Positions 44,626-56,726 of a DNA stretch of 64,000 nucleotides are shown here, piece by piece (the stretch's first letter is position 1; each line of letters starts with the position of its first letter). Source of the DNA: Symbiotaphrina buchneri (lineage: Eukaryota; Ascomycota; Symbiotaphrinales; Symbiotaphrinaceae). Below the pieces are notes generated by a model that was not told the DNA's origin, made no database searches, and worked only from the letters and a program-made list of their open reading frames with translations. A program made the translations under genes and the position numbers. Where the stretch lies: NCBI GenBank assembly GCA_001599915.1, contig BCIG01000028.1, forward strand, positions 310,001 to 374,000. Direction: 5' to 3'.

Positions 44626-46736
44626 TTATTTCTTATCCGAGAGCTTATCCTTGATCCTTCCAAAGATGCTCCGACGCTTCGCCTTCTTATCCGTCGTCCC
44701 TCCGGCCGTGCTGGCGCTCTCGCTCGTACGGCCACTGGCAGGGCTAGCCACGCTCTTCGCCGGAGTCGAAGGCTTAGCAGGCGTCGAGGGCGCACTGGCT
44801 TTCGTCGTCTGCGAGCCGATTGTCTCAGCCCCAGTCTCTGCCTGGCCGACGCCGCTGGTCACCGTGGGTTTGGTCTGGGTCGATGTTGGCGCGGAGACGG
44901 GCTCGACGGGTTGCGTCTGCTGCGCGGCTTTGGTCGCGGGCGTTGAGGCTTGTGCGGATGCGCTGGCGGCGAGACCATCTGCTGTTGGGGCCGTGGCAGA
45001 CGGCGCGGAGGTTGCCAGGGCGGCACTTGCGGTAGGAGCTGGCTCGCCGGCTGTCTCTGCTCTTGGGATTTCGGAGAGGAGTTCCTTCTCGACTTGCTTC
45101 TTCTCCTGCACAGCTTCTGGGTTGCTCAGGGCTTCAGGGCTCTCGTCAGCCTGAGCAACGGATTCCTCGACGCGATCAGGAATTTGCGATGCAAGTCCTG
45201 TGGGCTCTGAGGTAGGCTCCGAGGTAGGAATGTTCCGGCCTGACGCGAGGTTGATCTCCTCAATTGAAGCTTGAATTGAAGGAGGCAGGCCAGTGCTGTA
45301 AGCAGAGGTGCTAGTCGTGTTTCCAGCAGTGCATTCAGCGATAGGTGGCTCCGCAGGAACCTCCTTCAACAACTCCTTTTCCACCGCCGCCTTCTCGCTC
45401 ACAGCTTCAGGAACAGCACTAGCTTCAGGGGAGAAATGTGCTTCGGTTTGGCTTTCCTTGACAACTTCCGGTACCTGCGTTGCGGCTGTGCCAGCTGTGC
45501 CAACAGCAGCCTTGTCACCTGCGGTGCCTTCAGAGGTGGGTGGCTCGGTAGGAACCTCCTTGAGAAGTTCCTTCTCGACTTGAGACTTTTCTTTGACAGC
45601 CTCCGAAACCCCGCTAGCTTCTGGAGCGAAGCTTGCTTCAGCCTGGCTCTCTTTGACAACTTCGGGTACTTGTGATGCAGCCCCTCTTGGCTCTTTTGGC
45701 ACAGCAGCGGCCAACTCAGCAGTCGTGCTGGTTGGTGCAGCAGATGAGACTGTCACGCCAGGATCCCCTTCAGTCATAGTGCTGTCACCCATGGGCAGGC
45801 TCGATTCTGGGATCATGCCTTTCGAGATCTCTGGGACATCAAAGACAGAATGCCCTTGCTTCGCACGCTCCTCGGCTGGAGTGAACACAGGCGGTAGTTG
45901 TGGTGGGCTTGTAAGATCGGCCGAACCAGCTTTGTCGTAGGATTCTTTATCCAGTGTAACGTTGGAATTGACAGTGTTGGTGGTGAAGTCACTGGGCGGG
46001 GGAACCTTCTCGCCAGGTTTCAGGTGGATTGGGTTACCAGCACCGCCTGTTGCAGGGAGAGGGTTGACGCTGAAGCTCTGTTCACCAGACTTTGCAGTAG
46101 GCTCTTGACGCTCCTCCGCGGGTGTCTCCGGGAAGCCTCCAGGGATGTCGGACGACGGACCTTGAGATAACGCAGTGGCAGCCTCGGTCAGGTGAGAATT
46201 GACTGTGTTGGCAGCCGTCGAGATTGTGATGCGCTCGGGCGTAAGCACATTGTTAACATATCCGTGACCGTCATCTTCTTGTGGAGCGGTATGGTCTGTG
46301 ACCCAGTTTCCATCGACAACGAACTATGTATCGAAAGTCAGTTAGGAGTGGCCCAATTGCAAATGTCGATCAAGGCGAGGTGTGGAGGGACATGTTGAAT
46401 GGCACTATGTCACAAGACTGGCGACCTCGGACGAAGGAGACGATGTGTCGACCAAGTTCACTTACCTTGTAATAGATCTTTTGTGAAGCGTCCGGAAGCT
46501 CGACGGTCTTCTCGAAGTAATCACCCTTCTTGTCCAATTTGACGGTCTTGCCCCAGTCATCGAATGTCCCGGTGACGAATACTTCCTGGGCAGGATGTTC
46601 CCTGTACGAGTGCGACAGTCAGCTTTTGTCAACAGGGCCTATGACACCATCGCCCGAGAGCGATAAACCCTAGGATCACAATACGCGCAGTGCTGGGATA
46701 TTATACGGCGTACCATTTGAACGTAAAGCTACCCAT
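44626..46736 (-). CDS. CBM48/AMPK-glycogen-binding domain protein (Crp1/Mdg1-like)
   Basis: Exons 46714-46736, 46466-46601 and 44626-46323 (introns 112 and 142 bp) give 618 residues. Residues 1 to about 85 form an AMPK1-type CBM48 domain (MGSFTFKWEHPAQEVFVTG, FDDWGKTVKLDKKGDYFEKT, YYKFVVDGNWVTDH, NNVLTPE), as in yeast Crp1 and Mdg1. The rest is acidic, Ala/Glu/Pro/Thr-rich and probably disordered. It carries three tandem, diverged repeats of about 60 residues built on QVPEVVKESQ(A/T)E, PEA, and (V/A)EKELL(K/S)E(V/I)P, at about residues 230-420. The C-terminus is a basic tail (KKAKRRSIFGRIKDKLSDKK) that could bind membranes or nucleic acid. Yeast Crp1 binds cruciform DNA and Mdg1 works in pheromone signalling; the function here is unproven. 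Confidence 0.88.
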
Positions 46737-48649
46737 CTTCGAATTGGTTCCGGTGACGAGCTTTTTTAGCAGATCAATTCCAGTGGCTTCTTCTTCGGGC
46801 GATGGCGGGTATCCAAGAGCAAACTGATAAAGATGCTTGCTAACGCTGTCGCGACTACCAGGACGTGACCCTGCCAGTTTCGGGGGAGACGGTGGTTGAG
46901 ATGTGTGGAAACGTGTGCGTCAAGACCGCAGAGATTGCGATGCGCGGGGGGAGGTGATCTTGGACCCTGTCGAGGCTTATGACGAACGTCGGCTGTCCAC
47001 CAATGACAGCAACTACAGCAATTCAGGCACGGCGTACGATAACCGTGTGAAGCAGCTCCGGGTAGAAGGAGATAGGACAAAGGAATTGTCTTTTGTCGGA
47101 GTTGATGGTTTCGCTCAACAGATCGGAGTATTAGGGGAAGACAGTTCTGAGAAGCACACGGGTGAGCTGATGCCTGCTCTCTGCTTTGCCAGCTAGTGTG
47201 CGCATGCTCGCCTGATTGCAGCCACTCTCCGTCCTGCTTGTTCAGCTTCCTGCATTTTCGTCATGGCACATTTTCTCCTTCCCGCCAAGCCTCTTACGGC
47301 ATGGCGTCTTACTTTCTTACTTTATTTTCGAGGCCTGGCTGCCTGATGGCTCCAGCTGTTATGACCTGGTACAAGTGAGGGAAAAGGCTGCTGCTTTGTA
47401 ACAGAGATGCTCCAATCAACGATGCGGCATGGTCTTTCTGCGTATCCAGGAGGTGATCAGGGATCATTCTCGCTGAGCACCAGCCAGCACTTCACATCGC
47501 TTGGGTTTGACACAAAAAATGCTTCTTAACTATTGGCTGCGATCACTGGATTTCCTCTGATCGCGAAATGTCAATTAGAGTTCCGAGAACACGGGCAGCA
47601 GCACATCTCTTTCAAAATTTCGGCGGGCGATTGCATCCTCACATGCGCAACGTTTCGGTGATACAATCTCTGAAGATCGGCCGATCCTTTATCCCATCTA
47701 CACGTGGTTTCCTATGCCCACGACGCCAGTTGCGTGAGAATATCACTCTGAAGGCTTGTGAGTAACCAAGACAGAGATAGTGCTTATCAATAGATGTTCC
47801 TATTTATCTGTCCATGGCATCTCCGAAGGGGCTTCGGGTGACGTGTGTGGTATGGGGGAGATATCACCAAACCAGTCACTGACGAGAGCAGGCTGCTTGT
47901 CTCAATGGATCTTGTGGTGTTTTAATATTCTGTTCCAATCTACATCTTGTCAACTCTAGCCATCCACACCAAGCAAAAGATCCTCTTGATGGTGGTGTTA
48001 AGAGGATGGGAATGAAGATCCCGGTTCCGCGATAGCTGCTTCCTGCGGATATTGCGCACTCCCGTGTCACGACCGCTTCCGGTGTGTGGGTGGAGCGATA
48101 GGCGAGATCTGATTGGATGCAGGCGACAAACGGCGTCGAACGATAGAAGCCTGGTAGAACATGCCAAGCAACCCCACACCGTCTTCCGTCATCCCCCTTT
48201 CCCTATTTCCCTCTTTCCGTTTCCCTGTGGCCCGTCTCGCCGTCTCGCCTGCACTGCGTAGCCCGCAACTACTGCCGAGCACTCCAACCAGCCTCATTCC
48301 CGTAACCATGACCCGCCAGTAGTCACTCCTCCTCAACCCATCATCACCGCCAGCCGGCATCAACACCACACGACTCTCACTAAATTGATCGCACTTGCTC
48401 CGGCTGTATAGCTGTATAGCGTGTTCAAGGGACAGTGCTTATCGTGTGAGTCGTTTGTATCGACGTTCAATTACCCTACCTATGATACCATAGGTAGCTT
48501 GTGTGAGCTCATCACCCCCGCCCCAAACAAGCTCGTCGGGCACCTGCTTATTGCCCATCAGGTGACTGCGACGAATAATTATCGCGCATTCACTGTTCTC
48601 AGTTCCCTCAACCGATCAATTGAGAGCTACAATACATCCGTCCCTGCGA
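46737..48649. other. Gene-poor divergent region, CBM48 gene / PKA regulatory subunit
   Basis: 1.9 kb between two diverging genes. Overlapping ORFs of about 100 codons near 46.8-47.2 kb on both strands have no recognisable motif. A long promoter/5' UTR for the PKA regulatory subunit is plausible, as signalling genes often have long leaders. Confidence 0.5.
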
Positions 48650-50095
48650 ATGTCACTCCCGTCCGCCTTTCAGAACGAGATCAATGCTCTGAGCCGAGAG
48701 GTTCTCAAAGAGAAACCATCTGACGTTCTGCAATTTTGTGCCAATTTCTTCAATAAACGGCTGGAATCTCAAAGAGCAGAATTCCTGCTTCAACGCCAGC
48801 AATCCACTCCACGGGGTTCCACAGGCAATATGGCCGAGACCACCTTCCCCGGACATGGCGGTGCCAGCAGTAACCCCTTTGGCGGTAGTGGAGCTACAGC
48901 CACAGGTAAAGGGGGTTACGGTGGAACGCACCAAATCTTGGAAGAAGAGGAGGAGGAGCATAATACCGTCGCCTCTCCAACTAACCAGCGTTTTGGAGGT
49001 GACGGGGCTAACGACGACCCGTCAGGCACTTTTGGAAACTTCCAAGGATTTGGCGGCGGCAGTGGTGGATCGACGTTTCTATCTTCCGGCGGTGAGGGAC
49101 GTGCTGCCCGGGGTGGTCCGCCCTCGTCATACAGGGAGCCGGGAAACGCAGGGTCAGAAGGGTATCCTTCAAATTATGCCATGGGTCGTCGCACATCAGT
49201 ATCAGCAGAGTCGATGAACCCTACTGCGGCTCTCAACGATAACTGGACCCCTCCATACCATGCGAAGACTGAGGACCAGCTTGCTCGCTTGAAGAGCGCC
49301 GTGTCCGGAAACTTCCTGTTCACTCATTTGGATGATGAGCAGTCATCCAAGGTCCTTGGTGCTCTTGTTGAGAAGGTCATACCTGCTAAAGACATCAAAG
49401 TGATTACCCAAGGAGATGTCGGCGATTACTTCTATGTTATCGAGAAGGGTGCTTTTGATGTCTACATCCATCCCAGTGGACATTTCCAACCCGGAGATGA
49501 CGGGTTGGGCAACAAAGTCGCCAGCATCGGGCCTGGCGGTTCTTTTGGTGAATTGGCTTTGATGTACAACGCTCCACGCGCAGCAACAGTCATTTCTACT
49601 GAACCATCCACCCTTTGGGCGCTCGACCGAGTGACCTTCCGCCGTATCCTCATGGACTCTGCATTCCGTCGTCGTCGCATGTACGAGAACTTCCTGGAAG
49701 AAGTTCCACTTCTCGAAGGCTTGACGCCATATGAACGCTCCAAGATCGCCGACGCTCTAGATACGCAGAAATTCCCTGCTGGAACCACGATTATCAAGGA
49801 AGGTGATCCAGGAGAGGCGTTCTTTATCCTTGAATCGGGTGAGGCAGAGGTCTACAAACGTGGAAAGGATGGTCCTATCCACCGGTACAAGAAGGGAGAC
49901 TACTTTGGTGAATTGGCATTGCTCAATGATGCCCCCCGCGCTGCCAGCGTCATCAGCACAACGGAGGTCAAGGTCGCAACACTGGGCAAGGATGGTTTCC
50001 AGCGTCTGCTAGGACCAGTGGAAGAATTGATGCGCAGGAATGATCCTAGCAAACAGGACCATGATGACGTGGATCCCCTCAGTACGAGCAAGTAG
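48650..50095 (+). CDS. pkaR: cAMP-dependent protein kinase regulatory subunit
   Basis: Binds and inhibits the PKA catalytic subunit until cAMP releases it. One uninterrupted frame of 481 codons; the ATG at 48650 is the first Met in the frame. An N-terminal dimerisation/docking helix (INALSREVLKEKPSDVLQF) is followed by a Gly-rich linker and the inhibitor site RRTSVSAE (about residue 183), whose Ser marks a substrate-type rather than pseudosubstrate inhibitor. Two cyclic-nucleotide domains follow, each with its phosphate-binding cassette: FGELALMYNAPRAATV and FGELALLNDAPRAASV. All cAMP-contact residues (Glu and Arg of each cassette) are intact. In fungi this pathway governs growth, sporulation and trehalase activity. 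Confidence 0.97.
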   Translation: MSLPSAFQNEINALSREVLKEKPSDVLQFCANFFNKRLESQRAEFLLQRQQSTPRGSTGNMAETTFPGHGGASSNPFGGSGATATGKGGYGGTHQILEEEEEEHNTVASPTNQRFGGDGANDDPSGTFGNFQGFGGGSGGSTFLSSGGEGRAARGGPPSSYREPGNAGSEGYPSNYAMGRRTSVSAESMNPTAALNDNWTPPYHAKTEDQLARLKSAVSGNFLFTHLDDEQSSKVLGALVEKVIPAKDIKVITQGDVGDYFYVIEKGAFDVYIHPSGHFQPGDDGLGNKVASIGPGGSFGELALMYNAPRAATVISTEPSTLWALDRVTFRRILMDSAFRRRRMYENFLEEVPLLEGLTPYERSKIADALDTQKFPAGTTIIKEGDPGEAFFILESGEAEVYKRGKDGPIHRYKKGDYFGELALLNDAPRAASVISTTEVKVATLGKDGFQRLLGPVEELMRRNDPSKQDHDDVDPLSTSK

Positions 50096-50593
50096 GTCGA
50101 CACCGTTCACGATTGGCCGATACATGCCGCCAAGAACGCCGTCGGTGATCGCAGCCCGACAGCGACAGTAGCAGCGTCAGGCAGTTGCGACGTTAAACAC
50201 CGCAACTCTGATATCTTTTTTGGTTTGGGCGTTAAGACGGGATAAGCTCGGATTTGGTTCTCTTGCACTCGTTTACATTGCAATGAGGTCATACAGCGGA
50301 TAGGAAGATGGATGCAGGACCGATCAGAGCTGATTGTGTGCTCGCTCACTGGAGAGCTAGATGGAATCTGGGGAGGGTAGTTTAGATATCCTGAATTGGA
50401 CTCTTACTTTTCAGCTTATGACCTCCCAGCTGCCTGATGATAAGTCCTCTGGCCAACTGCGATGCAGACTGATGCGGCTACGGATACCGTTTGATGATGC
50501 ACACCTGACTTCGAAAACGCCCAGACGCCTGTTCAATATCCCACTCTGAACCCAAATGCTCCAAAAGCATTGTCCGCATCTTCACAACAGCAA
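50096..50593. other. Convergent 3' region, PKA regulatory subunit / BCAS2
   Basis: About 500 bp between converging genes; both 3' UTRs. Nothing else seen. Confidence 0.6.
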
Positions 50594-51333
50594 TCACCTC
50601 GCGCCCTCCCTCCTCCTTTTCAATATCTCCTCCCTGACCTTCTCCGCCGCGACCTCGACCTCGAGGACTTTCCCCACGCCCTCCTTCCACCTCTGCTCCA
50701 AGACCGCCATCTCCCCGCGCACGCTCTCCTGCGCACCCTTCCTCAGGCGATTAACCTCCTCAACCTCAGCCTTCACGCCTGCCAACTCCCTCTCGAGCGC
50801 CTCCAGAATCGCCTCCAGCTGGGAATTCCCGACCAGCCACGCATTCTTTCCAAAGGTCTCTAGGAGCGCCAAGTTGATGTGTCGTTGGGACAGGTAGGTG
50901 GAGGAGGTGTAGGCTTGTTGTAGTGCGGTGTGCCATGCGGTGGTGTCGGAGGCGTTGGTGGGGGCGGAGAGGGACTCGTAGCGCGTGGTGTCGATTGCGT
51001 GGAGAGGTTGCTTTTGGGAGATTCGGTCGAGTTCGGCCTGGATGGCGGGCGTGAAGGTCGGGGTGTAGGATGGGGGGAGCGAGGGGTGTGGTGGGAGCGT
51101 GCTGGTGGAGGGCAGTTCGCGGGAGAGGAGGGCGATGATCCGTTCCCGCTCGGAGGGGGTGGGGGCGGGCTCGATGTCTAGGGGGAGAGAGTCAGTAGAT
51201 GATTTGGGAGGGTAGGAGAGGTGGTTCGAGGAGGAGGAAGGGAGGGAATAGTCTCTAAGGTGGGTGATGCGCTGTGAGTGATGGAGGTGGACGTACAAGG
51301 GAGCGAGTCGTGGGAGGCTGTAGCCAGAGACAT
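50594..51333 (-). CDS. cwf7: BCAS2/Cwf7-family splicing factor (SPF27)
   Basis: Core component of the Prp19/NineTeen spliceosomal complex. Exons 51297-51333 and 50594-51177, separated by a 119 bp intron, give 206 residues, close to the family length. The splice restores the family start: MSLATASHDSLP followed by Y-IEPAPTPSERERIIALL. The diagnostic central segment is HINLALLETFGKNAWLVGNS, followed by a coiled coil (LEAILEALERELAGVKAEVEEVNRLRK) and a charged C-terminal helix. The intervening intron is itself open in one frame, so unspliced reading would give a different N-terminus. The gene diverges from the ceramidase. Confidence 0.88.
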
Positions 51334-51784
51334 CTTGGCCGAGTGTCTATAGCGACTTTTGTAGAGGATTCAGCAAGCCGAGTACTCCTATGGAGGGCCC
51401 AATGCTTTGATTCCAGGGCGTTGATTTCAGGGCGTCGATATCAGTGTCCACGCTCCCTCCGGTCTGAACACTGATCGCAAAAATTAGCTTGGCGGAGATA
51501 GGCGCCGGAGAAGATATTTCCCGTCCCGGCTGTTCCAAAGGAGGATCGGCAGCTGTACGGTGACGACAAAGGCGCTTGCAGCGGAGTAGTGTCCGAGCCC
51601 AGCCTGTTTCAACCTTATCCCAAGCTTCGATTCGGACAATATCTAAGATTACTGATTTACGGGCTGGCCCTAATATTTGACATTTAAATCACTTACTACA
51701 AAACGGAAATGATCCGATAACCTTGAATTTGACATCTCAGAACCCCAGCTTTGGCTCGAACCGTGCAACGAAAGGTCCGCGGTG
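51334..51784. promoter_or_regulatory. Divergent promoter region, BCAS2 / ceramidase
   Basis: 450 bp between two start codons facing away from each other. No verified factor site. Confidence 0.5.
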
Positions 51785-54231
51785 ATGCCGCGCTCGCAGT
51801 CCCTTGACGGGTTCATCCGTGGGGCTTGCTTGGTATTCACAGCGCTCTTCTTCTCGATCGCATACCTTGAATATTATGGCTGGCCTTGTATCCGGACATG
51901 CGGATTCAGCCTGGGTTCCTGTGGGCCCTCGGAGCGGTTCGACCTTCCACTTGGGAGCTTGGGGAATCACCATGACGGACAGGCGGCAGCAGGAGACAGA
52001 TATCTACTTGGAGTGGGGAAGGCAGATATTACAGGGTATGTTCTAGGATGTATGCTTCTCTGAAGCACAGCCATACTAACAAAAGCTGCAGCCCCGTTGT
52101 CGAGATCAACATGATGGGATATGCGGATCCGAAACAGCTAGGCTCTGGCCTTCGACAACGCCTGTACTCGAGAGCTTTCATAGTTGGCGACGTCGATAAC
52201 CCACAGAACCGCTTTGTATATATCGTCTTGGATACCCAATCTGGAGATACGGCGGTCCGGTACGGTGTGTTGGAGGGACTGTCCGCCTTAGGCCCGGAAT
52301 ACTCGATGTATGGGCGGAGCAACATTGCTATCACAGGTACACACTCGCATGCCGGGCCTGGAGCCTGGCTTAATTATCTTCTGCCTCAAATTACAAGCAA
52401 GGGCTTTGATAAGCAGAGCTATCAGGCGATTGTGGAAGGGACGATATTGTCTATCAAGCGCGCACATGAGACCCTCTCGCCGGGTTATCTTACCGTCGGG
52501 GCTATCAATATAACAGATGCGAATACGAACCGTAGCCCCTACGCATATCTTGCAAATCCCGAAGAAGAGCGAAACCGCTACGAGGATGACGTTGACAAGG
52601 AACTCACCCTGATGAGGTTCCAACGGGAAAAGGACCGTAAGGATATCGGGGTACTGACCTGGTTTCCCGTGCACGGAACTTCCCTATTGGGCAACAATAC
52701 GCTTATCGCTGGAGATAACAAAGGGGTTGCAGCATATCTTTTCGAAAAGAGCATAGGCAGGGAGGAGAATGCCGCAGAAGGCTTCGTTGCAGGTTTCTCT
52801 CAGGCCAATGTTGGCGATACATCTCCGAATGTTCTGGGAGCATACTGTGAAGATGGATCAGGTGAACAGTGCGATTTCAAGGATAGTACTTGCGGTGGGA
52901 AGAGCCAGCAGTGTCATGGCCGCGGGCCATTCTATGGTCTGGACGATGGTGGTACGAAAAGCTGTTTCGAGATTGGACGACGCCAATTCGAAGCTGCCAG
53001 ATCGCTTTATGTACGTACCATTTGTTCGAAGCTCCCAACACATACTAACGAGATTCCCAAGGACTCACTAGGGTCAGCCGGCACGCCCATTCAAGGGTCA
53101 CCTCCCTTCAGCTTGCACACATACCGCTCGCTGGCCAACTTCACTTTCCCGCATCCTAATGGCACGCTTGTGTCGACATGTCCGGCGGCCCTGGGATACT
53201 CCTTTGCAGCGGGGACGACAGATGGTCCGGGGGCATTTGACTTTAAGCAAACCTCGCCTACCGCCAATCCTTTGTGGGCCACTGTGCGGAGCTTTTTGAA
53301 AGAGCCCAGTGAGGAACAGAAAGCATGCCACTACCCAAAAGAGATCCTTCTTGATGTAGGGGAGATTGACCGTCATTATCTCTGGACGCCGAATATTGTC
53401 GACATCCAGCTCTTCCGCGTGGGCCAGTTCTTGATGATCATTAGCCCTGGGGAAGCAACCACCATGGCTGGCCGACGCTGGAAGGCTGCATTAGCAACTC
53501 AGTTTTCGGAACTCGTCTCCTCTGAGTCCATTGCGTCAGGTTCCGCCAACGATCCCCTCGTCGTTCTGGGCGGACCTGCGAATACATACGCGCACTACAT
53601 CAGCACTGAGGAGGAATACTCCATTCAGCGCTACGAAGGCGCGTCCACACTCTACGGTCCGCATACACTCAACGCATATATCAACCTCACCTCTTCCCTT
53701 CTACACCACCTCTTCCCTCCCTCCGCAGATCACACGCTTCCGCACCTACCGCCTGGGCCACAGCCCCCGATCCACATCAACAACTCGCTTTCCTTCATCT
53801 CCGGCGTCGTGCACGACCGCGCTCCCTTTGGAAAATCCTTCGGCGACGTCCTCGAGGGCCCGCAGGCAAGGTATCACCTCCGCGGGCCCGCTACTCCCAG
53901 CGTTGACGTTCGCTTCGTCGGCGCAAATCCGCGGAATAATCTCCGCCTTGAACAGACGTACGCGGCCATCGAGCGGCGACTGCCGAACGGGCAGTGGGCG
54001 GTCGTCCGCGACGATACGGATTGGAGCCTGGTGTTCCACTGGGAGCGCACTAGCGAGGTGTGGGCCACGAGCGAGGTGCGCATCGTGTGGGAGCTGGGAC
54101 AGGAGCTGGAACAGGGAGAGGAAGTGCAGAGGGGCACATATAGGGTGCGGTATTATGGAGATGCGAAGAAGCCGGTTGTTGGGACCGTTGAGCGGTTTGA
54201 GGGCGTTAGTCGGCCGTTTGAGATTGTTTAA
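51785..54231 (+). CDS. Neutral ceramidase
   Basis: Hydrolyses the amide bond of ceramide to sphingosine and fatty acid. Exons 51785-52035, 52092-53010 and 53062-54231 (introns 56 and 51 bp) give 779 residues. An N-terminal hydrophobic anchor (GACLVFTALFFSIAYL) makes it a type II membrane or secreted protein. The zinc site GTHSHAGPGAW and the nucleophile loop SQANVGDTSPN are intact, as are GVGKADITGPV near the start of the catalytic domain and PAALGYSFAAGTTDGPGAFDF. The last intron (53011-53061) has a consensus donor, a catactaac branch site and an ag acceptor, but is 51 bp long with no stop, so its retention would add 17 residues in frame. The C-terminal immunoglobulin-like domain is complete. 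Confidence 0.95.
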
Positions 54232-54630
54232 CAATGAGAGTGGGGAAAGGATTTGAGAAAGGATTTGGAGTTTGTCTGCTCTTCGGAGCTGTGTCTGTGA
54301 TGTCGGCGAGATGGAGCCAGCGCGGAACCCCCGATATGGCTGAGACGATGACAAAGCCTGAGAAGCATAACGAACGAATGATGTACGACTAGCGATCTCG
54401 ACTATTATTATGGTATCCCTATGCCAACAAATTACTATCAAGTTCCCGTCTCCAGCGCCGAACAATTATATCCCAAGTACACAACAACCCAAGACTTGGA
54501 GAAACCAGGAGGACCCGACCTCCTTACACACTCATATAATCCCTGAATCCCACCCCCCTCCACCCTCCTCCACCCATCCCCCTCGTCCACCCCTCCCCCT
54601 CGCCTTTCCATACTCCCCTTAGGAATCAGC
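54232..54630. other. Convergent 3' region, ceramidase / amino-acid transporter
   Basis: About 400 bp holding two 3' UTRs. A C-rich stretch (about 54540-54600, tandem cccctcc/accc words) is the only notable composition. Confidence 0.6.
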
Positions 54631-56726
54631 TTAACAAGCAAACGGCCTCCCGACCGTCCCTTCATCATACGCCTCCTTAATACTCTTGATATTGACATAC
54701 AACCCGGCCACACAAATAAACGCCCCCATGATCACCGTCAGCACATTAACCGTGAGCGCGATCCAATGGCGCTTGTACGCAGCGATACCCGCCGGCTTCG
54801 ACGCGTCCCCGCGGTGCGCGGGCTGGTGCCAGGTGTCGTGCAGCCAGAAAGCGCCTGCTAGACCGTACGTGTACCATGCTGCGAACATGGATGCCGCGAT
54901 GCCGATTAGGTAGGAGAAGATCTGTGGAGGGGGTGGGGTTAGCGGGGCCATATAATGGGGACGTACTGATTGGGGACTGGGGACAGGGGGAGGGGGATGG
55001 TGAAGGATGGAGAGAGGGAGAAGGGTGGGAGGAGGGGAGGGAGGGAACGTACCGGGACAGCGACGGCGAGGGTGAATGCGGCGCCGTTCATGAGGATGAT
55101 GAGGAGCGTCCAGACGCCCCAGCCTGTGATGGAGTGCGAGTGCAGATGTCGTGAGTTCCGGAAGAGGCCCACGAAGATTAGCTTTGATGCGGTGTGTGCG
55201 TAGAGCGAGCCGGCGACTAGAGAAGGGGAAGGTGTTAGTCGGGGGTCATGAATGGGGTGCGGGCAGAGAGGGTGAGGTGGGAACTGTTGGCAGAGGGGGA
55301 AGGGAGGGGGATGATCTACTCAGGAAGTTAAGAATGGCGATGCCGTAGGCTGCCTGGAAGATTATGCGTCAGCATCATTGTAGTGGAAAGGAGCTCGTGG
55401 ATCAGGGGCAGGACAGGGCATGCGTACCTTCTGCCACTTGGGCGGCAAGCTGGAGAAAGCTGGACTGGCGACATCATCGCCGACATAGACGTACAGCACG
55501 ATGGCGAAGACGGTGTAGAACGTCGTGGCGAAGCCTTGAAGGGTGTATGCGGCTTTCATGGCATCTTGAGGACTGCGGGAGGTCAGAATCATGGCCGAAA
55601 GGTCTGGCAACAGAAGCTTCTAAGCGTACCGTTTCATTTCTGAGACGAGGATGAAGAACATGAAGTGGCCTGGAGATGGTCAGCATGATACTAATAAGAA
55701 GTAGAATAGGGGCATACACCAGCATAGGCGAAGAGCGGATTGGTGATGGAGAAGAAGGCCGTGACAAAATCCGTACTTTTCGTGGCGGAGATGGTCCTTC
55801 CAGGCACGCTGTACAAGTGTCAACGGTACTAGATCTAGGATTGGTGGGTTTGGGATACATACGGGTTAATGCCAGCCCCAATCATGCCTACAATGCCGGC
55901 AACAAGGATGGAGATGACACTAGGGATACTGAGCCAGGAGAGACGGTCCAGCGTCCGAGGGAAGCTGCAGATCAGCGTAGGGATGGCGAAGATGCCGGTA
56001 TATAACATCAAGCAACTGCTGAAGTTAGAGAGGCCTCTTGGAGGGTATGTAAGAGGAGACACCTACAGCTTCGCATCACTTAGAGAAGAGAGGGCGATTT
56101 GCCCGGCCAGCAGTTGCCCTCCAGTAGCTGGCAAGGGACGTTAGTTGAGGCGGTACATGGTGTGGAAGAAATACATACCGAAGATGGCAAACACCACAGT
56201 TCCAAAAGCCAGGATCTCGCGGCCAGGCCAGCCAAAGAGAATATACCCAGCATCACCCATGCTATGAGTCTGTGGATGGTTCGTCTTGAACTGGATGAGG
56301 ACGTAGGACGTGTAGGTGGCGAAGACACCAAGAAAGACAATCAGAATGACGCCTGGCACGATTCCAACGACGGCCAAAGACTGTGGTAGGGACAGCATTC
56401 CATTGCTGACGATCTCGGCGATCATCCTGATGCGCTGAGGTTAGCTTTGGAAGAAGCATCTTGCAAGATGATGGACGAACAGTACAGCGACTAGCTCCCA
56501 TGAGAGCGTCTTGTATTGGATCTGGCTTCAATCAGCACGTCTGCTAATTTTCTTACAAAGAAGTGTAACTGACCTGATGACCAGCCTCGCTGCCGAACAC
56601 GTCGACATCTGGACATATTTATCAGCGAAGATTCAAAGCAAAAAAATCTCACATACCATGATAGTTGTTCGTTACAGCCTCAGGATCGCCAGCCAACTTG
56701 GGCGTAACTTGGGTAAGCCTCCCCAT
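54631..56726 (-). CDS. Amino-acid transporter of the AAAP (Aa_trans) family, 12 exons
   Basis: Exons in order: 56657-56726, 56574-56608, 56481-56521, 56179-56426, 56067-56127, 55863-56015, 55720-55808, 55630-55669, 55428-55572, 55320-55353, 55053-55216, 54631-54921. All eleven introns (48-131 bp) have GT..AG ends, and the frame holds throughout to 456 residues. A short hydrophilic N-terminus (MGRLTQVTPKLAGDPEAV, DVDVFGSEAGHQ) precedes the first helix at YKTLSWELVAVLMIAEIVSNGMLSLP, the Aa_trans opening motif; about eleven helices follow. Further landmarks are LSDAKLCLMLYTG, FPRTLDRLSWLSI, FILVSEMKRPQDAMKAAY (central loop) and GLFRNSRHLHSHS. Resembles fungal neutral amino-acid permeases (N. crassa Mtr type). 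The exon count is very high for this window. Location is plasma membrane or vacuole. Confidence 0.92.

Noticed and set aside
50930-51181. 83-codon Gly-rich ORF on + opposite BCAS2
   Set aside because: Antisense shadow of the GC-rich BCAS2 exon.
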